From: Megalonaias nervosa
Lineage: Eukaryota; Mollusca; Bivalvia; Unionida; Unionidae
Reading direction: 5' to 3'
DNA: 64,000 nt
Assembly: GCA_016617855.1 (NCBI GenBank)
Contig: JAECUM010001870.1
Coordinates: 1 to 64,000, forward strand
The notes below the pieces were generated by a model that was given only the letters and a program-made list of their open reading frames with translations, made no database searches and was not told the DNA's origin. This document shows positions 35,587-45,729 of this stretch, piece by piece (position 1 is the stretch's first letter; each line of letters starts with the position of its first letter). The position numbers were made by a program, and so were the translations under genes.

Positions 35587-36858
35587 GTTATACTTGGAAT
35601 TTTGATGTAAAACCTTGGACGTCCAAGGTGTTTCCATGGTTTTAGGAAGCCTCGGGCAATGCTAATATTTTGTCCAAGGTTTTATAAGCAAACCTCAGAC
35701 ATTATCTCATACATTAAAGAAAACCTAGGAAATATCTTGGACAAAGCCTTGGACATGAGAACTTAGTTTATTTTTGCCTCAGAAAAACCTCGGAAATAAG
35801 AACTTAGTCATTTTTTGGCTTGGACATAGCTCAGACATGTAGACATAGAAAATGTTTAGCTAGGAAATGGACTTGGTCTGTTTTAATTGTGCACTTAGAG
35901 ATTTCTATATATTTATTCAGAACCTATTTTTACAGTTTATTAAAATGAATAATGTTTGTCATTACCAAAACAATTAACAAATCTAGGATTTGAATTACAA
36001 AACTGACTTAATGTTGATTGATTGATATGGGTTTTACAGTGTACCATCTCAGTTCAGGCAACATGGTGCCAAACAGGATCACATATTTTGGTTTCACATC
36101 TTATTTACATGAAGATAAAAAAAAAAAATGAGATAAAGAACCAAAACCTATATTCATAATGGAATCCCCCAGTTAGAAAAATTCTTAGCATTCATACACT
36201 TTTAATCACTTCATACAATCATGTTAGTGTAACACAGTGGTCTCAATTCTAATGCCCTGAAACCACAAAGGACAACTGTAAAAATATATTTTCTAACAAT
36301 TGAATCGAAAGTAAAATCTTCAATGCTTAAAGGGTCCCATGACATGTTTCTTAAAATTTATGTTTGTGTGTTAGTTAAAGGAATAATAATATAAAGTACC
36401 AGTTTAGAAGGATAATAAACTATTACATTATTAGTGTCAAAATGTTTTCTGAAAAATTGCATGGCACTGTTTATTTGTCACATTAGTTACGAGAATAATA
36501 ATTATAAATATACAAATGGGTCTGAAAAAAACTGCATGGATGATTGGCATGGCACTATTTTTAATTATCATTTTACATATGACAATTGATAATAAGCACA
36601 GTTACAATGAAGTTTAATCCCTTTCAAAATGATTTGGGAAGAATGCAGCAAACACTTGATTCTGTTTTCTGACAACAAAAGCACATATAATCCATTTGGG
36701 GATTTTAAAAATATTAAACTTTACAAAGAAGTTGGCTTTTGATGTTTAAATAAAATGAAAAATGACCTCCAAAGTTACTGATGACATATTTTTGAACAAT
36801 GTTTTCACTCTTGAGTTGAAACCAGTGTAGGATTTTTTATTTGCAACTACTTGATATA

Positions 36859-37110
36859 GGGGCCCCGAGTGGCCGAGTGGTCTAAAGCGCTGATCGTTAC
36901 GGATCACTGCCATCTCACCTCTGTCTGCGTCAGTTCGAGTCCAGCCTCGGCTAACGTGGGTACGTGAGAAAGCCTGCCAGTAGCTTCTCGTGGGTCGGTG
37001 GTTCTTCCCGGGGTTATCCAGGGTTCTTCCTCCACCATTAATACTGGCCGCCATGTATAGCCTATCTTGTGCTGAAAAATGGCGTTAAACCCTATAACAA
37101 CAACATAACA
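36859..37110 (+). repeat. V-SINE-like element, complete, with 10-bp target-site duplication
   Basis: Begins GGGGCCCCGAGTGGCCGAGT, with a Leu/Ser-tRNA-like A box and a B box (AGTTCGAGTCC) near 36931, and ends in TTAAACCCTATAACAACAAC. ACTTGATATA flanks both sides (36849-36858 and 37111-37120). The matching site in the first TIR transposon copy (about 9103-9112, ACTTCATATA) has no insert, so the ends are exact. Confidence 0.92.
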
Positions 37111-37404
37111 ACTTGATATACAATGCAAGTATTCATGAAATATAGACAAACAAGGTACTGTAAAAGACATTTTCGAAGTAAAAAGGCATCATTTGTAATC
37201 CTCATTTAAGCTTTGCAAAGCCACATCTATCCTTTCAGTGATCAAGTAAACATGTATGTCAGTAGTTAAATTGTTTGTCAATAGCTAAATCTCGAGTGGT
37301 AAAGGATCAAGTAAAAAATGCAAGCTTGTGTTAATGTACTTGTAGTTTATAAAGATTTTAATTTATACACCTAAATTCTAACACCTGAAGAGGAACTCTT
37401 CCCT

Positions 37405-37632
37405 CTACATTTCCTTTGGACACAAAAAGTTTTCCAGCTGCAAATACATGGCAAGTTTATCTGTGGAGGAGGTATCTTGAACTTCAACAGGTACTTCTCC
37501 AATGGATTTTGTTTCTTCAAATGCAATTGTAAATGAATTCTGCTTCTTGACCTTGCTTGTCTTAAAAAGACTGATAATGTCTGTGCTTTGATAAAGCCTC
37601 CTTTGTTTATATGTTAATAAGACCACCCCCAC
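37405..37632 (-). pseudogene. Minus-strand ORF inside TIR transposon copy 2
   Basis: 75 residues including QRRLYQSTDIISLFKTSKVK and EETKSIGEVPVEVQDTSST. Copy 1 (9366-9600) retains most of it but has a one-base indel near 9467 that shifts the frame before SSTDKLAMYLQ. Not recognised; perhaps the terminal exon of an element gene. Confidence 0.35.
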
Positions 37633-37704
37633 TCCACCCCATGTGTAATTCCTATTGCATTGGTTTTAAAAAAAGGGTAGGTAGATAGTTTGGGTATTTA
37701 TTTT

Positions 37705-37708
<4 letters not shown>

Positions 37709-37769
<61 letters not shown>
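37709..37769. repeat. (AT)n microsatellite, ~60 bp
   Basis: Uninterrupted AT dinucleotides in TIR transposon copy 2, an expanded counterpart of 9716-9760. Confidence 0.95.
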
Positions 37770-37775
<6 letters not shown>

Positions 37776-38491
37776 ACTAAGCACTTCAAGTTCTGTTGGG
37801 AATTTTTATTTTTATTTTTAATATTTTTAACCTGACAAAAAAGTGCTAGGGTCAGCAGCTTAAACAGGGATGGTAGGCCAACCGGGAGCTTTTTTGTGCC
37901 TCATATGGCACTTCCGGTCTGCGACGATCGGAATCTGGGAGACAATTTTATCTTATGAAAAAACAACTGAGATAATTGAAGGACCCCACATAATACTCAT
38001 AGCAGGTGCTTATCTAATTACTGCTTTTAAATTTTAAAAAATATTGAAAAGTTGTGGAAAGTTCTAGGAAATATTTCTTTCGCCTTCTTAAATTGGTTGC
38101 AGAGCATGGAATTATCCAATCACAGCAGCCGATTCATCAATCACTCTTGTATGTGCCATAATAATAAATTCGAAAGTGGTCCGTTGAAAGCAAACTGGTC
38201 TGTAAAAACTTGCATTATAAAGGAGTGGATTCATCAATCGCCATGAACTTGTCTGCGTTATTTATATGATAATCCTGTTACCGGAAATGTTCTTAGCCAC
38301 CTAAATATTGTTCAGCCAAGAAAGGCAATCGAAGATTACAAAGTCAGTGATTTGGTGTCAGCAAGGTTACCGTGTTTTGGAATTACAGAAGGAATTATTG
38401 GAAGGATTGGGGGAAGTTCATTTCTTTTTTTTTTATTATATTACATTCAATTTGAAAAATATAAGAACATTTATTGGCTCTCGTTTCATAG

Positions 38492-38602
38492 CACAGGCAC
38501 TTGATTCCAGGGTGAAGTAATGTGTACACTCACCAATTAACACATGTTAAGTGTTAACTGGTGAGTGTACACATTAGTTTACCCCAGAATCAAGTGCCTG
38601 TG
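38492..38602. mobile_element. Second copy of the hAT-like MITE
   Basis: 111 bp, starting CACAGGCACTTGATTCC and ending AATCAAGTGCCTGTG, with long inverted arms through GTGTACACTCACCAATTAAC. Same family as 35489-35586; no clear duplication. Confidence 0.8.
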
Positions 38603-40539
38603 AAACATGTATAGCATTCAGTAAACCTTATTGTTTTCATCTAATTCTATCTTTGTACGATTCAGTTGTAAATCTTTGGAAGTGAATTACAAGAATATAG
38701 TACATTTTAATCATAATAATTATCTAACTATGCCCGATTTGAATAGTGTAAAGCAAACTAACCCATTGTGATTAGTTGAATTTAGAAGAAAAGAATTAGT
38801 AATAGTTTTAAGTATGTATTATTTTTATTAAACATGAAAATAAGTCATATTTTAAAACTGATGAAAAAACAATAAAATCTGAAAAATATTTAATGGCTCA
38901 AAAATGGATCTTAAAATAATTGTGTTTACATAATTATTATAGTGCATGAGATCAGAAGAATAGGTTTATGAATAGTATTAAAGACATGTAAGAATAGAAC
39001 AGAACATCAATGCGTATAGGTTGTTAGGCAGCAAGAAAATCTCCAAAGCAATCAATCAGATTAATTACTGCTTCAGTATATCCATGAAAAGCTAAATTAC
39101 TTTATCCATTTTCTTTAAGTACAGTATTTAATAATTTAAATAACTATACTGGTCTGCCATATTATCATGTGTTTGTCTGAAATTGCAGCTGCATTCTACT
39201 TTTAGATACGAGGTAGTGATTCGTGACATCACATAATGGCTGCTGTTAAACAACTTTATAGACCTTGCAAACCCTTATAGTATATGCCCTTCATTTCAGG
39301 TGTAAATTTGTGTACCATATTAAAATGATTAATGCTCATGCGTGTCGTATGTTGATGATATTATAATAGTACTTAAATTGGATTTCTTTTGTTTGTCTAA
39401 TTGAAAAGGAAATATGGTGTCCATGATACCATCTCATGCTTTATTTTACCTGTTGCATATGAATTTCCAAAAATGCAACCATCAATGATCTCTTAACTTT
39501 ATAAAGAATGACAGGTTGCATAATTAAAAACATTATTATTTTTATTTTTGAAGGCCAACATGCCTAACCACATTTTTTTCAGCAATAAACATGGGTATAT
39601 GTATTTTTTCCCCAAGTAATCAATTCCCATCAATAGTAAATGGCACAGAATGTATTGCATATTATTTGAAAAGTTTGCATTTTTTTTTTATTTAGGGTTG
39701 AAAAAAGATGCAAATCTACAATCAGCAAAACCACCAAAAATGGCTAAGACAATAGCAACAAAATAGACCACCAAGATGGCAACACCAAAACAGACTAAGA
39801 CGGTAACACCAAAAAACTCCAAGGTAAGATAAAGATGCAGCAATCTCAAGCTTTCTAGAAACTTTTTAAGCAACAAGCATTGTGTCATATCTTTATGGGT
39901 TGACTACAGTACAATGAAATAAAATAAGATAGTAATTCTGAATAATTTTAATAATATCTTTAAAGGAGTGCATCAGGATCTTATAATTTTATTGTCAGAA
40001 TACATTAGTTTGAACTCGTAAGCCATTGAGCCAGGAACAGAATATAATCATGACTCTATTTGTTATCAACAATTTAGAATGATGGTCTCAAATTCAAAGA
40101 ACAGTCCGTTGTAGAAATATAGCTTTTTAAGGGTTAATACCTTGTTTTCAGAACTAAAGGATTCCAAACATGATTTGTAAATTTAAGTCTGCTCATAACA
40201 GTTATGTTATATGTGTACTGTTTGTTTTATTAATGCATCACATTTTATATTTTCAACCAATTTTTTTGGCAGGACTGATCCAAAAGAAATGGCAGAGCAT
40301 CAAAGAGGTGATGATATACAAGAAAATCAATAAAGTGCTAAAACCATCAAGAAAACAGGATATAAATAGATGGATTTTCAAAATTAAATGGACAATTTGG
40401 CACTGGAAGGAACCTTATGGGCATTCTTGACATTTGGACCTTTTTAAAATGTTATTTGTACATGTTGAACAAATTAAAAATAAAATGTATTCTTACATTC
40501 TGTAATATTTGCTTCAATTCTTGGTCTGATGTTTTATGC

Positions 40540-40977
40540 CAGGAAGGTGTCTGAGGAATCCTCGGATGATATGCCCTAGGAATCCTTGGACAATATGTCC
40601 TAGGAATCCTAGGACAATATGTCCAAGGAATCCTTGGACGATGTGTCCTAGGAAACCTCGGACAGTATGTCCAAGGAATCCTCGGATGATGTGTCCTAGG
40701 AAACCTTGGACAATATGTCCGAGGAATTCTCAATGCTTGTAAACCTTGGACAATATGTCCGAGGAATTCCTAGGAAACCTTGGAGTATTGCTTACAAAAG
40801 AAACCTGGAAGTCCGAGGTCAACCTTACACATTGAGAATAAAAACCTTGGACATTGGTATAAAAAAATTTTTTCCTTGGACTATTACCTCGGAAAATCAG
40901 CAACCAATACACGGAGGTTTTTCCTAGGAAAATTTGTCCAAGGTTTCCTAGGAAACCTCAGAATATGTACAGCCGGG
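40540..40977. repeat. Right-end subterminal array of TIR transposon copy 2
   Basis: About eight ~24-bp units between 40548 and 40740 with the same dyads as copy 1, followed by looser CCTTGG/CCTAGG motifs to the terminus. Confidence 0.85.
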
Positions 40978-42560
40978 CAGTTACCATTCCTCATGCAAGA
41001 AAAATCTTATCTTGATAAGCCAGATTGTCCAAGTGTGGGAATAAAGATGACTAAAAACAAAATCCGACTAAAAACAAAATCCATCACACATTACTTTACT
41101 GCATGTTTTGATGAAATGCTTCCAATGTGTCATGCAGTGAATAAGCTCCAGTTAGTTCTGATTGGTAGTTATACTTTTACCGTAGACTTCAATAAACAAT
41201 AACAACCAATCAGAATGGAATGTAACATATTTCACTGCAGGATGGTGTTAGCCATCACGTTCACGAACACATTTAAAGCAGCAGCTGAATTGAAGTCTCC
41301 AGATCTGCAGCCACATTCAGAATTTCTGAGACAATGAGGTTACAAAGACAAGCTGACAACAAAGTGATGGCCACAAAACCCAGTATGAGGGACAAAATCA
41401 TACCAGTCCTGTCAGTGTAAGGATCCTAACCTTCCCTGAGAGGTGAAGAAATTCATCCCAATGTACACAAAATCCAAAGATGGGATGAAATTCAGCTTCT
41501 CTACATGCTGGGGAATAGATCCAGATGATTCTGTGTCAATCAATAGAGAGAATTTAGGTTCCTTTGAAAAGTATATCCGAGGATACTCATCAACCTGTCA
41601 TCAAAATACTGGAAGATGGATTAAAGACTTCAAGTGAAATTACTATTGCACTCATCACCGTGGTAAAGGCTTTGGGGCAGAGGTAAGGCTATCAGAGGTG
41701 CCAAAAACTAAAATATCCTGGCCAAGACAAAACCAAAGTATCTCCTGTGAGGAATGAAGACGAGAATGCGAAGGTATCCATCCTGCAGATCTATGTAGAC
41801 CTTAGTAACAAGTCTTTGGGCCTTATGACATTCCTGATGAAGACAGCAGTCTCCATCTTGAAACATTCTTCCATCAAGAAACTTGTTTAAGCTGGTTGGA
41901 AAATTGATGCCGAGTTTAAACCTGGAAAGGGGAAGACTCACTGCCAGGTAAATGGGGTCCCCAAATCCCAAAGATATAAAATGGGAACACAGGGAAAGGG
42001 GGTAATGCTTATCTAACCCATTTCCCAGATGGTGGGAGCAAAATCCACAGGGAAAAGAGGAATGCTGATCTGATCCCCTACCCCAGACAGGGAAGCAATA
42101 CCCCAACTCTCTTCCTCCCTAACTCATGATCAATTCAGCCCAGAGTCAAGCTACTTGACAAGCATGGTTGACTGATAAACACTAAAAAGTTGTGGATTAC
42201 TGCCATTAAAACTAATTTGAAAATTGCTCTAGTTTGATGATCTACTTACAATCATTAATACAAGTGTATAATATTGTATGAATCCAAGTTTTGTAGTTTT
42301 TGTGCCATGGTACAAAAATATATTTACGATGGGTAGATAAATTCAGGGAATTATACTCCCTACTTAAAACTACAAGTACTGAGGAAAATGACCATGTTCT
42401 GACATGAGACATCAGACATGAGACATCAGACATGAGACACAGACTATACAACACTGAATCGTAACACTAAAACTAACTGTCAAGTGGAAAAGTAAATCTT
42501 ATGTTTAACTTATAATCTTCCAAATACAGACTTAACAAAATTGTGTGCAAAAGATGATAC

Positions 42561-42709
42561 CTTGGTGGATTCCTCAATAGATTCCCTGAAACACTCAATG
42601 TCCAGCAGATCTGTGGAAACTTCAACAATGTCCCATATAAAATCTTCTATCACAATGTATACTGCGGGTGCTTGTGTCAAGTCCAAGTTGTAACTCTTCG
42701 TAGTCACAT
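42561..42709 (-). CDS. FASN-like: FAS-like exon 4: start of acyltransferase, degenerate GMGxQW region
   Basis: Reads from a phase-1 acceptor (CTTTCAG) to a phase-0 donor (AAG|GTATCA). The end, LLDIECFRESIEESTK, matches the MAT helix that in human FAS follows the GMGTQW loop. The start, with APAVYIVIED, sits where FAS has a PLWFICSGMG-type strand and loop. The glycine-rich GMGxQW loop itself is gone, replaced by an acidic, hydrophobic stretch (EDFIWDIVEV). Assignment rests on the C-terminal helix and on exact phase compatibility with exons 3 and 5. The divergent front half lowers confidence. Confidence 0.75.
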
Positions 42710-42954
42710 CTGAAAGACAACAGACAATTCAATTCATGAGAATGTGTAGTATTCTTTATGACAAATTTGAAACCAGTTTGGTTAAAAGTAATCTCATAAT
42801 AAGCAAATACCTTTAACTGATATTGCACCCCTTTTTTATATGTCCCATTTTTTTTAGAGCTTTCTATGCAAAGTGTGGAACAAAAACTGAACAGGTTTCT
42901 GAAGTCGTGACAAGCTGGTACAAAATTAATTGTAACATAGAGGAAAGACAAGTG

Positions 42955-43280
42955 TTCCATGGAACCTGACATTTCATCTACATCTATATGGAACCTGGCG
43001 TATCAATGGCATCAATATGGAACCTGACATCTCATTTGCATCCATACGGAATCCCAAATCTATATCCATTATGGAACCTGGCATCTCATCTGCAGCAATA
43101 TGGAACCTGGCATCTCAACTGCATCAATATGGAACCTGACATCTCATCTGCATCCACATGGAACCCCAAATCTACGTCCATTATGGAACCTGGCATCTCT
43201 TCTGCAGCAATATGGAACCTGGCCTCTTATCTGCTTCAATATGGAACGTGACGTATCATCTGCATCAATGTTTGACCCTA
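42955..43280. repeat. Tandem array, ~27-30 bp unit, next to exon 4
   Basis: About eleven units of ATATGGAACCTGACATCTCA + TCTGCATCA, with variants (GGCATC, CCCAAATCTA). Begins about 250 bp upstream, in gene direction, of the exon 4 acceptor. Apparent open frames are an artefact. Confidence 0.9.
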
Positions 43281-43542
43281 CCATGCAACATCCATAAACC
43301 TTTACACAAAACTTAAACATTGTTGACCTTATTGATTAAGTAGGTGACAGATTAGACAAACTCCACACATAACCTTTACACCCATATCCTAATATTTCAG
43401 TTGCCTACATCAACTTGGTATGATTTCTGAATTTCAAAACTTTAAACTAAAATATTTTTAACTATAATGTTTTCTGCTTTTACATGTAGGCAAAACAGGC
43501 AATACTGGAACTCCTAGAATATCAGTGTATAAACTTTACACC

Positions 43543-43789
43543 TATGGTGGTGGTGGTGGTTGTTGTGGATTAATGCCATTTTTTCAGCGCATTATTGGCT
43601 ATACATGGCAGCCAGTATATCTGGTGGAAGAAGAACCCAGAAATATCCCAGGAAGAACCACTGACCCTGGGGAAGTTACTGGCAAGCTTTCTCACATACC
43701 CATGCTGTCCGAGCCTCAAACCCATGTGGACAGAGGCAAGAAGTTGCTGATCTGTAAAGGTGAGTGCCTTAGATCGCTAAGCCAACTGG
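43543..43789 (-). repeat. V-SINE-like element
   Basis: Minus-strand copy; the 3' tail is a GGT/GTT-rich run at 43546-43566 (plus strand), preceded by TGGATTAATGCCATTTTTTC. The body has TACTGGCAAGCTTTCTCACA (plus strand, about 43678). Confidence 0.75.
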
Positions 43790-44164
43790 GGAATTATGGT
43801 AAAGATTCAAATGAAAGCAGCATAAAATGTACAAGATATGCCACATTAGAACTGTACACAATGATGAACCAAGCTTTCTTCTTAATGAGACAAGATGGAA
43901 ACTCCAAGCATATCAGGACATAAACTTTAGACCCACACTAAAATTATCTTGGCATGTCAGCATCGCTTTTTATTTGAGTACTGTATGAACTGATGTGCAA
44001 GCAGAACTGGTACCTGTCAAATTTACTGTCAAGAGCAATATGAACAATGGATACTTGTCTGCCTCTTCTCTATCCCTGTCAGTTTATACCAAGAGGAACA
44101 TTTCTAGTAAAAAAAGCTCTGTAGATATTGGTAGATGTTTTTAATAATATATAGATCTTTGTTG

Positions 44165-44550
44165 GCTGAAACAAACAGTGTCAGGCTGAGTTGCACACTG
44201 CCACACATCATAGAACAGTGTCAGGCTGAGTTGCACACTGCCACACATCATATAACAGTGTCAGGCAGAGTTGCACGCTGTCAAACATCATATAACAGTG
44301 TCAGGCAGAGTTGCACACTGTCACATATCATATAACAGTGTCAGGCTGAGTTGCAGTCACACTCATATAACAGTGTCGGGCCGAGTTGCACACTGTCAAA
44401 CATCATATAACAGTGTCAGGCAGAGTTGCACACTGTCACATATCATACAACAGTGTCAGGCTGAGTTGCAGTCACACTCATACAACAGTGTCAGGCTGAG
44501 TTGCACACTGTCACACGTCATATAACAGTGTCAGGCTGAGTTGCACACTA
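44165..44550. repeat. Tandem array, ~38-40 bp hairpin unit
   Basis: About ten units of ACAGTGTCAGGCTGAGTTGC + ACACTGTCACACATCATATA, some shortened. Each full unit holds ACAGTGT and ACACTGT as inverted arms around a ~13-nt loop. Confidence 0.93.
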
Positions 44551-45729
44551 TTAAAAAACACAGTGAGAGTATAAAGTCAAGCCTGGAATTATGTCATTAT
44601 CGCTTTAAGACCACAGATGAATAGAATCTACCCAATTTGGAAGTGACAATAAAATAAAAAAAGAGATGGAAGAATGAGAGAACAAACCATGAAATATACA
44701 ACCAAAAATTGGATCTTACGGATTGCAGCATTCTGTGTAGGATGTTGATACCAATGAGGAGAAAGTCATCCATTTTATAAAGGATTCACAGAAAATTCAT
44801 CATGGAGTCATCAACAAGCTTTACCAAGCAGTACATGGTTTGAGATCAGAACATCATTTCAACCCAAACCAACAATTATCATCAGGTTCCTCAGACTCAA
44901 AGAATGAAACCTGGTTTTACGAAGGGCAACCAAACTGCAGCTAAAAAGTTCTCCACAGCTCAGCTTAACATCAAAAACAGCTGAACTCCAAAGGAAACTG
45001 CAAAGAGTACATGATAATAAGGAAAAACATTTTCCTCCTTGTGAAAAACAAGTGTCATTGGTAAATTACAAAAAAAAGTTATCAATGAAACATTCACACA
45101 ATTATTTAATAACTTTATTTCTATGTCTAGAACTATATTTAAATGTTAAGTGATTTTCATTAACTGATCAATTTATGTAATTATTCTTTTCTGAGCTGAC
45201 AACATACCATTGCTCATGTGTGGAGAATCTTCATGGATCATTACCATGTAATATAATGCTCTATACATAATTTTTTTCTCTTCCTATGTAATGACTCTAC
45301 ACTGAAATGAAACATTGATCAATACTACAAAACAGTGAAGTCCTATGTGTAAAGACACAATATTGCAAATTTAATTATCATATTCTTTCTTCCCTTTTCC
45401 TTGTTCTATTCTTCTATCTTTTTCAATTTATATTTATGACAGAATACTAACTAACTTAAGATGACAAGTGTATATTACTTTTACCAAATGATTTGACACA
45501 TTCTATTTCACCATTTGAATGAGTAAGCGTGAATCAAGAGTTATGCCCCTTAAAAGAATCAATAACAATAATATAATAAACATAATGAAGACACTTCATT
45601 GCTGGCAAAATGATGTACCTTTAAGCATCTTATAATATTGCAACATGAAATGTAGAAATTTCAGTTTTCAGCTTAATATCTGAACTTTAGTTCGTGAAAT
45701 ATTCACTTTTTTTTCTATAGTTACCATTA

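Larger units (their letters stand above)
35460..40977 (+). mobile_element. TIR DNA transposon, copy 2 (~5.5 kb)
   Basis: Homologous to 7804-13816 over nearly its whole length in the same orientation. Left end CCCACCTGTACATTTTCC, two changes from copy 1 in the first eight bases; right end GAATATGTACAGCCGGG. The flanks ATT and CAG are not a duplication. It has gained a hAT-like MITE (35489-35586), a MITE at 38492-38602, a SINE (36859-37110) and a long AT microsatellite (37709-37769). A K/T-rich exon corresponding to 12590-12720 is at 39697-39822, but has an in-frame stop. Confidence 0.85.
33718..42560 (-). other. Intron between exons 4 and 5
   Basis: 8,843 bp. Contains a minus-strand SINE (33960-34182), a 47-bp direct duplication (34752-34845) and the second TIR transposon copy (35460-40977). 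34850-35450 and 41230-42130 look like degraded protein-coding repeat DNA that I could not assign. 42405-42440 repeats a 13-bp ACATGAGACATCAG-like unit. Confidence 0.7.

Noticed and set aside
36859..36945. tRNA-Leu/Ser-like sequence
   Set aside because: Good A and B boxes, but it is the head of a 252-bp SINE with a target duplication and no cloverleaf was seen to close.
40452..40742. Pro/Arg-rich protein
   Set aside because: Same repeat artefact in transposon copy 2.
42988..43297. Repetitive protein with NLASHLQQYGT-like units
   Set aside because: In-frame reading of a tandem array.
44135..44525. Repetitive Cys/Ser/His-rich protein
   Set aside because: In-frame reading of the hairpin array at 44165-44550.
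44165..44550. CRISPR-like array
   Set aside because: Units are contiguous with no spacers.
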